Source: an uncultured Bacteroides sp. (GTDB taxonomy: Bacteria; Bacillota; Clostridia; Lachnospirales; Lachnospiraceae). From it: a DNA stretch of 64,000 bases. A program made the position numbers and the translations under genes. Below are positions 36,321-45,649 of this stretch, one piece after another; positions within the stretch are counted from its first letter, which is position 1, and each line of letters begins with the position of its first letter. Below the pieces are notes generated by a model. It did not search any database, was not told the DNA's origin, and saw only the letters and a list, made by a program, of their open reading frames with translations. The stretch covers positions 62,001-126,000 of the forward strand of contig CAMECH010000005.1 of the NCBI GenBank assembly GCA_945913015.1, written 5' to 3'.

Positions 36321-37187
36321 TTATCCGCAGCTTAAAATCTTAATTTCTTTAATCAGATTATCCAGTTGTATGTCAAGACTGCAGTCGTACACTCCGGAAT
36401 CCGCCTCTATAAGGCACTGTCCCTTTGAAAGTTTTGAATCCTCAACAATATCAACCTGAATATCCTTATTCATTGCCATATATAACTTTCCCTGATTCTG
36501 CACCATAAAGCTGTAATCATCAGCCGAAACCTTTATAACAAAATCATTATTGATATTGGCATCCTGCAACACATGATTAACGAGGCTTATTATTATCTCC
36601 TGGTTATCCTCCGTAATGGCATGAGTTACATTTTTAAAAACCTCAAGTATAACATCAACTAGCTCCGGCTCCATTTCGGCCTTTCGTTCATCATATTCCT
36701 TCTGCAGCATATCCTTCTTCAGGTTATACTCCGCCTCAAGCTTTGCCTGCATATCCGCAATCTTTGCCTCGGCATCTGCCATACCGCTGTTAATACCCTC
36801 TTCGTAGGCCTCCTGCTTTATGGCATCAGCCTGCTCGCTTGCTTCATTTAATATCTGCTCCGCCTGAGCCTGTGCATCTTCAAGCATTGCATCAGCCTGC
36901 GATTTAACAGCATCAATATCAATTTCCTGTGAATGCTGCTGTACGGAATCTGTTGCATCCGGCAATCCGCTTACAAAGTCACTTCCAAATATACTCATGT
37001 CAATAGGATTACCGTCCTCATCCACAAGTTGCTCAACCTCCTGTGTGTGTAAGCCTTCCGCAAAACCATCAGGTTCACCGGCTGTTGCATTGCGTATTGC
37101 GGCAATTTTTTCTTCTATTACTTTATTGTAGTCAATGACTCTGGTGTCTTTATCAATTATGGTTGTCCTTTTTAAAAGATTAGACAA
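36321..37187 (-). CDS. fliH: Flagellar assembly protein FliH
   Basis: Regulator and peripheral stalk of FliI, linking it to the C-ring. Central coiled coil with many Ala/Gln/Glu residues (about 90-180) and a C-terminal domain similar to ATP synthase delta (DVILEVFKNVTHAI onwards). Length 288. The start overlaps the fliG stop by eight bases, supporting translation coupling. Confidence 0.93.
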   Translation of the reverse strand: MSNLLKRTTIIDKDTRVIDYNKVIEEKIAAIRNATAGEPDGFAEGLHTQEVEQLVDEDGNPIDMSIFGSDFVSGLPDATDSVQQHSQEIDIDAVKSQADAMLEDAQAQAEQILNEASEQADAIKQEAYEEGINSGMADAEAKIADMQAKLEAEYNLKKDMLQKEYDERKAEMEPELVDVILEVFKNVTHAITEDNQEIIISLVNHVLQDANINNDFVIKVSADDYSFMVQNQGKLYMAMNKDIQVDIVEDSKLSKGQCLIEADSGVYDCSLDIQLDNLIKEIKILSCG

Positions 37188-38202
37188 TTATCTCGTCACC
37201 TCCACCCCTGGCGATGACAATTTCACCTGAATCCTCAAGTTTTCTGATTATATTAACAATCTTCTGCTGTGCCTCTTCAACATCCTTCATACGCACAGGT
37301 CCCATAAAGTCCATATCCTCTTTTATCATAACAGCAAGACGCTTTGAGAGGTTGTTAAAGATAACATTCTGAACTTCCTCAGTTGAGCCCTTAAGTGCAA
37401 GTGCAAGGTCGTTGTTGTCAACATCACGCAGTACTCGCTGAATTGCTCTGTCGTCAAGTGAAATAATATCCTCAAATACAAACATTTTCCTGCGGATTTC
37501 ATCAGCAAGCTCAGGCTCCTCAATTTCAAGAGTTTCCATGATATGCTTTTCAGTACCGCGGTCAACCGAGTTAAGGATTTCAACAATGGAATCAACACCA
37601 CCCACAATTGTGTAATCCTGATTAACAAGCGATGAAAGCTTTCTTTCAAGCACCTTCTCCACCTGCTTGATCACATCAGGCGATGTGCGGTCCATCTGTG
37701 CAATTCTCTTCGCTACATCTGCCTGTTTCTCAGGCGGAAGCGCTCCGACAATCATTGATGCCTGAGATGCCGGCAGATATGACAGAATCAGCGCAATTGT
37801 CTGCGGATGCTCATCCTGAATAAAGTTAAGAAGCTGCGCCGGGTCTGTCTTTCTGATAAACTCAAACGGACGAACCTGAAGACTTGCAGTAAGCTTACTT
37901 ATAACATCCCTTGCCTTATCGGAACCAAGCGCTTTTTCAAGAAGCTCCTTGGCATATCCGATACCACCTTCCGCAATATACTGCTGTGCAAGACAAACTT
38001 CATAGAATTCATTCAGCACCTCCTCCTTTGTCTGTGGAGAAACGCTGTTTGTATTGGCTATTTCGAGTGTAAGCTGTTCAATTTCCTCTTCCTTTAAATG
38101 CTTGAATATCTTGGAAGATTTCTCCGGTCCAAGCGCAATCAGAAGGATAGCCGCTTTCTGTACGCCATCCATATCCTTTTCATTGTTATTATTTCTAGCC
38201 AT
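37180..38202 (-). CDS. fliG: Flagellar motor switch protein FliG
   Basis: Rotor protein that contacts FliF, FliM and the stator. N-terminal domain with KAAILLIALGPEKSSKIFKH; middle EHPQTIALILSYLPASQAS; C-terminal domain with MFVFEDIISLDDRAIQRVLR and its charged torque helix. Length 340. Twenty-four bases after fliF. Confidence 0.97.
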   Translation of the reverse strand: MARNNNNEKDMDGVQKAAILLIALGPEKSSKIFKHLKEEEIEQLTLEIANTNSVSPQTKEEVLNEFYEVCLAQQYIAEGGIGYAKELLEKALGSDKARDVISKLTASLQVRPFEFIRKTDPAQLLNFIQDEHPQTIALILSYLPASQASMIVGALPPEKQADVAKRIAQMDRTSPDVIKQVEKVLERKLSSLVNQDYTIVGGVDSIVEILNSVDRGTEKHIMETLEIEEPELADEIRRKMFVFEDIISLDDRAIQRVLRDVDNNDLALALKGSTEEVQNVIFNNLSKRLAVMIKEDMDFMGPVRMKDVEEAQQKIVNIIRKLEDSGEIVIARGGGDEIIV

Positions 38203-38226
38203 GGCATTATACCTGCCCTTTCAAAT

Positions 38227-39849
38227 CTAATCCCATCCGTCATTAAGCCAGTTGCGCAAAAGCAAGGCAACTGCTTCCGGATTTTCGTCCACAAATTTCT
38301 CGATAGCCTTTCGGATTTCGGATTTCTCCTGAAGATCGATATCTTCCAGCGGTGTCTGCTGTTCCTTTGTGCTCCTCAGCATCTCCTCCACCGAAAGTTC
38401 CGGCTCTTTCTCCTCGACTGTAAGCGGTCTTGCACTTCTGATTACCACAAACGCAAGCAGTCCGAGTATCACAAGTGCCAGAACAATCTGGAGCCAGAAT
38501 GTCCAGTTATTCAGGAACGCATTGCCTTCCGAATCCACAAAGAACGGTTTCTGGTACGCAAGAACAGTTATATTCTGAGTATTAATTCCTGTACCCATTG
38601 AAATGGCATTAATCCATTCCTGATCCACCTGTGCTGCAACAGACTGTGCATTCTGGGCTTTGAATTCTTCCCATGTGATATCATTTAGAAGTCCCCTGTC
38701 GCGAACCTCATCTTCATTATAAATTACATTTTTAACAAATGTTACCGACATAGATGACGAATCATAAATCACCTGTCCCGGCTGCCTGTTGGTAGTTGTA
38801 ACAATTACATTTGGCAGATATGCGTATTTCTTTACACTGTATTCCGAGGTTGAATTTGTTCCGTCAGATAAATAATATGTAGTTAAATCACTGTCATTGG
38901 ATGATGTCCCCGGTACTCCGCCCGCTCCGTTTGTACCTGAGCTTGCCTCCTCATATGATTCAGAGTAAAGTCCCTGCTCCATTCCTTCCGGTGCTGAGTA
39001 CTGTGTATCAATAACACTTATGGCATCCCAGTTCATATCAAGCTTGAGCTGTACATACGCCTCATCGTAAAGTCCGGTCGCAAGCATGCCCTGTCTTAAA
39101 TGTGACGTAATTGACGACTCAATCTGATTTTTGTATTTAAGTTGCCCGTTAAGCCCCATTGAAGACGTGCCGCCCGACAAATCCGTATCGGCTTTCGAGA
39201 ACAGTGTCGTACCATCCGTACTGATAATAGTTATGTTATCCGTTGTCTTGTTGCCTACGGATGTTGCAAGGAGCTGTGCCATTCCGGCAGCCACCTCATC
39301 ATCTATATTCTTGGTAAGCTTCAATACAACGCCTATTGTTGCCTCCTGCTTTGTTGAATAGTAAATGTTGGTTGACTCTCCAAGCGTTACAGTTACGGAA
39401 GCATCCTTTACACCATCAAATGATTCAAGGTCTTTTTTAAACTTTGATTCAAGATATGCCTGCCACTTCTTCTGCTTGTCCGACTCCGTTGTGGTAAAGC
39501 TTCCTGTAAGGGCATCCTCAAGAGAATATCCGTCCGACTGTATATCACTTGATGCCAGAACCATCTTTGCTTTGGTCAAATCCTTCTTATTGACCTGAAC
39601 AACCATTGAATTATCCGCTATATGATATTCAATTGTATTCTCGGTAAGAAGATTTGTTATCTCCTGCATCTGTGAATATGAAGCACATGTTGTAAGCGTC
39701 TCATACTGCGGACGTCTGATAACAAGAGCCAGTATTGCAAGTGCTATAAGCACTGCTGCCACACAGCTTATTACAACCGCTCTTTGCTTTACTGTATATT
39801 TATTCCAGATATCGAGAATTTTCTGCCCAATCTGTTTGAACCTATCCAT
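38227..39849 (-). CDS. fliF: Flagellar MS-ring protein FliF
   Basis: Forms the membrane ring on which the flagellum is built. Two membrane helices, at about residues 24-45 (AVVISCVAAVLIALAILALV) and 445-468 (WLQIVLALVILGLLAFVVI), flank the periplasm-equivalent region with ring-building motifs such as YHIADNSMVVQVNKKDL. The cytoplasmic C-terminal tail (last 40 residues, FVDENPEAVALLLRNWLND) binds FliG. Length 540. Confidence 0.97.
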   Translation of the reverse strand: MDRFKQIGQKILDIWNKYTVKQRAVVISCVAAVLIALAILALVIRRPQYETLTTCASYSQMQEITNLLTENTIEYHIADNSMVVQVNKKDLTKAKMVLASSDIQSDGYSLEDALTGSFTTTESDKQKKWQAYLESKFKKDLESFDGVKDASVTVTLGESTNIYYSTKQEATIGVVLKLTKNIDDEVAAGMAQLLATSVGNKTTDNITIISTDGTTLFSKADTDLSGGTSSMGLNGQLKYKNQIESSITSHLRQGMLATGLYDEAYVQLKLDMNWDAISVIDTQYSAPEGMEQGLYSESYEEASSGTNGAGGVPGTSSNDSDLTTYYLSDGTNSTSEYSVKKYAYLPNVIVTTTNRQPGQVIYDSSSMSVTFVKNVIYNEDEVRDRGLLNDITWEEFKAQNAQSVAAQVDQEWINAISMGTGINTQNITVLAYQKPFFVDSEGNAFLNNWTFWLQIVLALVILGLLAFVVIRSARPLTVEEKEPELSVEEMLRSTKEQQTPLEDIDLQEKSEIRKAIEKFVDENPEAVALLLRNWLNDGWD

Positions 39850-39924
39850 GTTACAAGTATCCCTTCCGTGACTTAAATACTAAAAGACAAAATCCACTCT
39901 GCGGACTTATTAAGCGCCGCCAAA

Positions 39925-40260
39925 TTACATTGACATATTCATAAGTTCTTTATATGCTTCCAATGCTTTGTCCCTGATTGCAACAGTATACTGCAGGGCA
40001 AGATTTGCCTTCTGCTGGTAAACACTGAGCTCATGTGTGCTTGTGAGATTGCCGAGTGAAAAATCGATTTCTGCCTGTGAAGCGTCCTGAATATACTTAT
40101 TAGTATCGTTAAGAAGTCCCACTACCGAATTATAGATTGAATCAAATGTATCCGTACCCGTTGAAAGCCGTGTATCACCTGTTGCAACCGTCTTTGTTGC
40201 ACTGGTCATTTTATTGATATAGTCTGCGTTAAGACTCTGCATTACTGAATTAACGTCCAT
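39925..40260 (-). CDS. fliE: Flagellar hook-basal body complex protein FliE
   Basis: Adaptor between the MS ring and the rod. 111 residues; the C-terminal pattern DASQAEIDFSLGNLTSTHEL and LALQYTVAIRDKALEAYKEL is family-typical. Located between flgC and fliF, the conserved order. Confidence 0.94.
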   Translation of the reverse strand: MDVNSVMQSLNADYINKMTSATKTVATGDTRLSTGTDTFDSIYNSVVGLLNDTNKYIQDASQAEIDFSLGNLTSTHELSVYQQKANLALQYTVAIRDKALEAYKELMNMSM

Positions 40261-40323
40261 TGTTCCCTCATTCCCTTAATAACTATAATTTTATATTGCA
40301 CACCTGCATTACTGCCGTGCCGC

Positions 40324-40773
40324 CTATGCCTTTCCGATTTCAAGTCCCTTGGTAGCCATAGCTTTTCCGGCGTTAAATGCGGTAACGTTAGCTTCATAAG
40401 ATCTTGTGGCATCAATAAGGTCTGTCATCTCCTGAACCACATTGACATTAGGATATGTTACATATCCGTTTTCATCCGCGTCAGGATGTGAAGGGTCATA
40501 CTTCATAACCATATCAGTCTCTGTATCCTCAAGAATAGAAGTAACCTTTACACCATTGCCTGCGATACCATTACGTGCGGCCTCAAACACATGCTCAAAT
40601 GACATCTGTGATTTGCCCTTTTCAGTAAAATAAACCTGTTTTCTGACATACGGTGTTCCGTCCGCAGTACGTGTTGTGTTCACATTTGCAATATTCTCTG
40701 AAATTACATCTGTTCTTAATCTCTGAGCAGTCATCCCTGATGCTGCTATATTAAACTGACTGAATAATGCCAT
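40324..40773 (-). CDS. flgC: Flagellar basal-body rod protein FlgC
   Basis: Proximal rod subunit exported by the flagellar system. N-terminal FNIAASGMTAQRLRTDVISE and IANVNTTRTADGTPYVRK; C-terminal TDLIDATRSYEANVTAFNAG. The ATG at 40773 follows GAGGAAGAT; the frame from 40827 has no ribosome site. About 149 residues. Confidence 0.96.
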   Translation of the reverse strand: MALFSQFNIAASGMTAQRLRTDVISENIANVNTTRTADGTPYVRKQVYFTEKGKSQMSFEHVFEAARNGIAGNGVKVTSILEDTETDMVMKYDPSHPDADENGYVTYPNVNVVQEMTDLIDATRSYEANVTAFNAGKAMATKGLEIGKA

Positions 40774-40871
40774 ATCTTCCTCTTTTCCGGATAACCGCAC
40801 CAACGTGCTCTCCCTGCATAAACTCAAGCAATCTGTTACAAATCACCAAATCAAAATATACCGGCAACGCC

Positions 40872-41267
40872 TTAGCTTAACACCGCCTTTATCCTTGAAA
40901 ACTCATTGCTCATGCTGTCAATCAGCGCATTATATGTAAGCTGGTTGGATGCAAGTTCCACCTGTTCTGTCTCAATATCAACATTATTACCGTCAAGCCT
41001 GTATGATAGTGTTGAATAATCCGTGTAAACTCTTGAATGCACCGTGCTAAGGTCCGCATTTTTCACTCTCTGGTTAAGTGTTGAATATGGATTTTCCGGT
41101 GCTTCCAGCGCAGAATTAAGACATTTTTCAAATGATACATCCTTACGCTTATATCCCGGAGTATCCACATTAGCAATATTGTTTGACAAAACTTCATTGC
41201 GCAGCCAGCTGTTATCTGCCGCCTTATTTAAGATATCAACATACCCAAATGCTCCTGAACCAAACAT
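40872..41267 (-). CDS. flgB: Flagellar basal-body rod protein FlgB
   Basis: Proximal rod subunit and first gene of the fla/che operon. The rod motif LSNNIANVDTPGYKRKDVSF is near residues 28-47, and LDGNNVDIETEQVELASNQL near 90-109. Length 131. Preceded by an apparent sigma-A promoter and the codY terminator. Confidence 0.96.
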   Translation of the reverse strand: MFGSGAFGYVDILNKAADNSWLRNEVLSNNIANVDTPGYKRKDVSFEKCLNSALEAPENPYSTLNQRVKNADLSTVHSRVYTDYSTLSYRLDGNNVDIETEQVELASNQLTYNALIDSMSNEFSRIKAVLS

Positions 41268-41325
41268 ACACTCACTCCCATCTTAATATCTCATCATAAT
41301 CTGATGACACACATAACTATGTTAA

Positions 41326-41354
41326 ATTATAAGGTTTTTCATATAAAAACACAA
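41326..41354 (-). promoter_or_regulatory. Main fla/che operon promoter (sigma-A type)
   Basis: TTGTGT (-35) and a perfect TATAAT (-10) with 17-base spacing lie 58 bases upstream of flgB, directly after the codY terminator. No motility-sigma (TAAA/GCCGATAA) promoter was seen here. Confidence 0.65.
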
Positions 41355-41373
41355 GTTTTTTTTGCTCCGAAAA

Positions 41374-41414
41374 AAGGAGCCATACATCAACCTTTGGTTA
41401 ATACACGGCTCCTT
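41374..41414 (-). terminator. Rho-independent terminator of codY
   Basis: Outer 8-bp arms AAGGAGCC and GGCTCCTT (41407-41414, 41374-41381) continue inward through several wobble pairs to an AACC/GGTT tip with an AAA loop, followed by TTTT on the minus strand. It separates codY from the flagellar operon. Confidence 0.85.
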
Positions 41415-41475
41415 CCGTTAAAACTACACATCCTACTAAATAGATTATAGCTTAAATATGCTACAAATTCAATAG

Positions 41476-42246
41476 TTATTCTTCTAACTTTCTAAGTTCA
41501 TCAAATACTACTTCATTAGTAACTTTGATATAAGTTCCCTTCATTCCTGACGAACGTGACTCGATAACTCCCGCACTCTCAAATTTGCGCAGTGCATTAA
41601 CGATAACCGAGCGGGTTATTCCTACTTTATCCGCAATCTTGCTTGCTACAAGTATTCCCTCTTCTCCTTTAAGCTCCTTAAAAATATGCTTTATCGCTTC
41701 TAATTCAGAAGATGACAATGTACTGATTGCCGACTTTACTATCTGCTGCTTGCGCACTTCTTCCGCATTCTCGTCAGTTACCGCACGCATCATCTCAAGT
41801 CCTACAACCGTTGTACCATATTCGCACAGGATTATATCCTCAATCTCATAATTATTGTCACTCTTGTACATAAAGAGTGTACCAAGCCGCTCACCCCCAA
41901 TATCAATCGGTGCAAGCAGTGCCTGAAACTTCCGAACATTCTCTTCTGCAAATCCAAGTGTTGCAAGGTTGACATTCTCTTTTGTTGAGAGAACACTTAA
42001 AAGCCTTTCATTCAGCATTGCATCAACAAAATTGCCAACTTTGTCAAATATAAGCTCGTCAATTCTGTCAACCCCTTCAAAGAAGCCTGTACCAAGCACT
42101 TTACCCTTCTTGCTTATTACAAGGATATTAGATTCAAGGATTCCGCTTAATACTGTACAGATATCATTAAATTCAACGCGCTGCGAATGATTATTATGCA
42201 AAAGCTTCGTAATCTTTCTTGTCTTATCCAATAATTGTACGCTCAT
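41476..42246 (-). CDS. codY: Global transcription regulator CodY
   Basis: Branched-chain amino acid- and GTP-sensing repressor of stationary-phase genes in Firmicutes. N-terminal GAF domain (about 1-155) and C-terminal winged helix with the near-invariant ASKIADKVGITRSVIVNALR followed by ESAGVIESRSSGMKGTYIKV. About 256 residues. The ATG at 42246 follows GAGGAGAAT; the longer start at 42276 has none. It has its own promoter and terminator between topA and flgB, the Bacillus position. Confidence 0.97.
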   Translation of the reverse strand: MSVQLLDKTRKITKLLHNNHSQRVEFNDICTVLSGILESNILVISKKGKVLGTGFFEGVDRIDELIFDKVGNFVDAMLNERLLSVLSTKENVNLATLGFAEENVRKFQALLAPIDIGGERLGTLFMYKSDNNYEIEDIILCEYGTTVVGLEMMRAVTDENAEEVRKQQIVKSAISTLSSSELEAIKHIFKELKGEEGILVASKIADKVGITRSVIVNALRKFESAGVIESRSSGMKGTYIKVTNEVVFDELRKLEE

Positions 42247-42304
42247 ATTCTCCTCACTTCTGCGCCAGATGCGCAATATCTAATGATTGAATGTTCATAA
42301 AGAA

Positions 42305-42333
42305 ATATTAGCACAATTTGTCAGACTAATCAA
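42305..42333 (-). promoter_or_regulatory. Sigma-A promoter of codY
   Basis: TTGATT (-35) and TAATAT (-10) are separated by 17 bases on the minus strand, 58 bases before the codY ATG and just after topA. No clear CodY box is seen. Confidence 0.6.
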
Positions 42334-42365
42334 TATTTTTTGCACAATTCCTTTGTTTTTTTTTA

Positions 42366-44447
42366 TTAGTCGGCTTTTTTGGCTATTGTTTCAACATATC
42401 CGCAATTTTCATCTGCGCACACTGTTTTATTTCCTTTTTCTACCATATAGCCTCCGCATTTCGGACACTTCTTTTCTGACGGCTTCTGCCATGACATGAA
42501 ATCACATTCCGGATTATTCTCACATCCAAAATAGCGGCGTCCCTTCTTGGTCTTGCGAAGCACAATATCCTTGCCGCATTTTGGACACGGTACACCTATC
42601 TTTTCAAGGTACGGCTTTGTGTTACGGCAGTCAGGGAATCCCGGGCATGCAAGGAATTTGCCGTGAGGGCCGTATTTTATCACCATATTTCTTCCGCAGA
42701 CATCGCATACTACATCTGTCACTTCATCCTCGATTTTGACATTCTCCAGCTCTTTTTCAGCCGCATTTACAGCCGCTTCCAAATCAGGATAGAAATTCCT
42801 GATTACTGTTTTCCAGTCAACAGTTCCTTCCTCTACACTGTCAAGTAGCGCTTCCATAGTCGCAGTAAAGTTGACATCAACAATACTTGGAAATGCTTTG
42901 ACCATAATGCTGTTAACTGCCTCTCCAAGCTCTGTCACATAAAGGTTTTTATTTTCTTTTGCGACATATCTTCTCGCAATTATCGTTGTTATTGTCGGCG
43001 CATAAGTACTTGGACGTCCAATACCAAGTTCCTCAAGCGTCTTTACAAGTGATGCCTCCGTATAATGCGCCGGTGGCTGTGTAAAATGCTGTTTCTTGTC
43101 AAGTTCGGCAAGAGTAAGTACAGACTTTTCATCAATTCCGCCTACAAGACGTATGCCTGCATTTTCATCATCCTCTTCTTCATCCTTATACACAGACATA
43201 AATCCGTCAAATTTAATCTTTGATGCGGCTACATTAAAACGATATTCACCTGCCTTGATTTTTACCGACGTTGTCTCATAAACCGCATCACTCATACGGC
43301 TTGCGGTAAATCTCTTCCATATAAGCTGGTAGAGACGGAACTGGTCTCTTGAAAGAGAATCCTTTACATCCGCAGGTGTAAGCGCAATGTCAGTAGGTCT
43401 TATCGCTTCGTGCGCATCCTGTATTTTCTTTTTGCTTCCTGATTTCTTATCACTCTGCATAAGATATTTTTCGCCATATGTTGCAGCGATGTAATCATGT
43501 GCCATAACCTGGGCTTCCTCAGCAACACGCGTAGAATCGGTACGAAGATATGTTATAATACCGACCGTTCCCTGTCCTGCGATATCCACACCTTCATAAA
43601 GCTGCTGTGCAAGTCTCATCGTCTTCTGTGTGGAGAAATTAAGCACCTTTGATGCTTCCTGCTGCAGTGTACTTGTCGTAAACGGAAGCGGCGCCTTCTT
43701 GACTTTCTCTCCCTTTTTCACAGACTCAACTTCAAATTTTGCCTTATTGAGAGCCTTGACTACCCTATCCATTTCATCCGCACTCTTAATCTCCATTTTT
43801 CCGTTGGAGTTCCCGTAGAAATGTGCGGTAACCGGTTTCTTTTCGCCCTTAACATTAATAACGGCATCAAGCGTCCAGTATTCTTCAGGAATAAATGAGT
43901 TAATCTCGTCTTCCCTGTCACATATTATTCTTAATGCTACCGACTGCACACGTCCGGCACTAAGTCCGCGCTTAACCTTAGCCCAGAGAAGCGGACTGAT
44001 TCCGTATCCAACCATTCTGTCAAGTATTCTTCTTGACTGCTGTGCATCCACAAGATTCATATCTATCTTGCGCGGTTCTTTAATTGAAGCCTTTACGGCA
44101 TTTTTAGTAATCTCATTAAAGCTTATCCTGTTAACTGAGTTTTCATCGAGCTTAAGAGCCTGTGCAAGATGCCATGAAATTGCTTCTCCCTCACGGTCAG
44201 GGTCAGTTGCAAGATATACCTTATCCGCCTTCTTAACCTGTTTCTTCAAATTGGCCAAAATATCTCCCTTCCCCCTTATGGTGATATACTTTGGCTCAAA
44301 GTCATGCTCAACATCAACGCCGAGCTGACTCTTCGGAAGATCCCTTATATGTCCGTTAGACGCACATACCTCATAGTTGTTACCAAGGAATTTCTTGATA
44401 GTCTTAACCTTTGCCGGAGACTCCACAATCACAAGATTTTTACCCAT
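42366..44447 (-). CDS. topA: DNA topoisomerase I
   Basis: Type IA enzyme that relaxes negative supercoils. TOPRIM domain at the N-terminus (LVIVESPAKVKTIKKFLG; LATDPDREGEAISWHLA), catalytic Tyr in GIITYLRTDSTRV near residue 300, and three C-terminal four-Cys zinc ribbons (CDVCGRNM, CPKCGKDI, CPKCGGYM). Length 693 is normal. Follows dprA as in Bacillus. Confidence 0.98.
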   Translation of the reverse strand: MGKNLVIVESPAKVKTIKKFLGNNYEVCASNGHIRDLPKSQLGVDVEHDFEPKYITIRGKGDILANLKKQVKKADKVYLATDPDREGEAISWHLAQALKLDENSVNRISFNEITKNAVKASIKEPRKIDMNLVDAQQSRRILDRMVGYGISPLLWAKVKRGLSAGRVQSVALRIICDREDEINSFIPEEYWTLDAVINVKGEKKPVTAHFYGNSNGKMEIKSADEMDRVVKALNKAKFEVESVKKGEKVKKAPLPFTTSTLQQEASKVLNFSTQKTMRLAQQLYEGVDIAGQGTVGIITYLRTDSTRVAEEAQVMAHDYIAATYGEKYLMQSDKKSGSKKKIQDAHEAIRPTDIALTPADVKDSLSRDQFRLYQLIWKRFTASRMSDAVYETTSVKIKAGEYRFNVAASKIKFDGFMSVYKDEEEDDENAGIRLVGGIDEKSVLTLAELDKKQHFTQPPAHYTEASLVKTLEELGIGRPSTYAPTITTIIARRYVAKENKNLYVTELGEAVNSIMVKAFPSIVDVNFTATMEALLDSVEEGTVDWKTVIRNFYPDLEAAVNAAEKELENVKIEDEVTDVVCDVCGRNMVIKYGPHGKFLACPGFPDCRNTKPYLEKIGVPCPKCGKDIVLRKTKKGRRYFGCENNPECDFMSWQKPSEKKCPKCGGYMVEKGNKTVCADENCGYVETIAKKAD

Positions 44448-44503
44448 TGCCTATACATCCTCTCAATTACTTAAGTTATTCCGATTACGCACATCCACTC
44501 CAA

Positions 44504-45649
44504 TCAGACTTTACGCACATAGTAGTTTTTTGAAACTTCTTCAATATAATTAGTTAATTCTAAATTTAATAAAATTTCACTAATTTTTACTGCGTCAAAT
44601 CCTGTTTCTTCTATTATAGTGTCTATACTTTTAGGAATTAAACAGATACTACCATACACCTTTTCTTCTTCGCTTGCAAGTGTAAAGTTATTTTTTTTAT
44701 TATTATTTAAAACATTTATGCCAAGAAGCCCCAGAACATCACTGCTGCACGTAACCATGTGCGCGCCCTGTTTTATCAGATAATTACAGCCTTCACTAAG
44801 CACATCCTGAACGCGTCCCGGTACTGCCATCACATCCTTGTTCTGATTAAGCGCCGCTTCTACCGTAATAAGTGAACCACTTCTCTTTTTTGCCTCCACA
44901 ACAACCACCACATCGGCAAGGGCACTTATAATTCTGTTTCTTACAGGGAAATTGCCCGGCTTTGCCTCTGTTCCCGGCGCAAACTCGGACAAAATCCCTC
45001 CGTTTTGCAAAATATTTGAATACAGCTCTATATTACATCTCGGATAACACACATCAACTCCGCTTCCAAGCACCGCAAATGCTTTCCCTCCTGACGCAAT
45101 AACTCCATTATGCCCATGTGTGTCAATTCCGATTGCAAGACCGCTTATAATCTGAACACCTTCTTTTGCAAGCTCTCTTCCAAGCATATATGCCATCTGT
45201 CTTCCGTATACCGAGCAGTTTCTTGTGCCGATTATGGCAACACTCGGAGCATCACCCGGAAGCTTTCCCTTGTAATAAAGAATATGCGGGGCATCATATA
45301 TCATGCGCAGTCTGTCCGGATAATCGCATCTTCCCGGATGGGTAAACCTAATGCCTCTCTTTTCGAGGCTTATATAGCTGTCATACATACCGGTGTCATA
45401 TCTGCTTTCTGTCAGCCTCTTATCATCGCCCTTTACAAACCGCACCCCTGTCTTAGGTATGTCCTGCCCATCACATTCACGGCTTCCGACACCCTGAGCA
45501 GTCAGTTTCTTCATTGCAAATATTATTTCATCCGGCGATGCCTTATATACTGCTTCAGGACTTCCGAATTCCGATAAAAGCCCTCTGATTTTGGCATATC
45601 CGATTCCCGGTATATTACATAACCAGTATATATAAAAATCATCTCTCAT
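44504..45649 (-). CDS. dprA: DNA processing protein DprA
   Basis: Loads RecA on incoming single-stranded DNA during transformation. N-terminal helix-hairpin-helix-like part (about 1-60, NIPGIGYAKIRGLL), Rossmann-type core with IIGTRNCSVYGRQMAYML, SGLAIGIDTHGHNG and AVLGSGVDVCYPRCNIELY, and a C-terminal winged helix. Length 381. The start overlaps the comM stop by four bases (ATGA), so the two are coupled. Confidence 0.95.
   Translation of the reverse strand: MRDDFYIYWLCNIPGIGYAKIRGLLSEFGSPEAVYKASPDEIIFAMKKLTAQGVGSRECDGQDIPKTGVRFVKGDDKRLTESRYDTGMYDSYISLEKRGIRFTHPGRCDYPDRLRMIYDAPHILYYKGKLPGDAPSVAIIGTRNCSVYGRQMAYMLGRELAKEGVQIISGLAIGIDTHGHNGVIASGGKAFAVLGSGVDVCYPRCNIELYSNILQNGGILSEFAPGTEAKPGNFPVRNRIISALADVVVVVEAKKRSGSLITVEAALNQNKDVMAVPGRVQDVLSEGCNYLIKQGAHMVTCSSDVLGLLGINVLNNNKKNNFTLASEEEKVYGSICLIPKSIDTIIEETGFDAVKISEILLNLELTNYIEEVSKNYYVRKV

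Noticed and set aside
41326-42246. CodY self-binding box near codY or the fla promoter
   Set aside because: No 15-base match close to the AATTTTCWGAAAATT consensus was found by eye in either upstream region.
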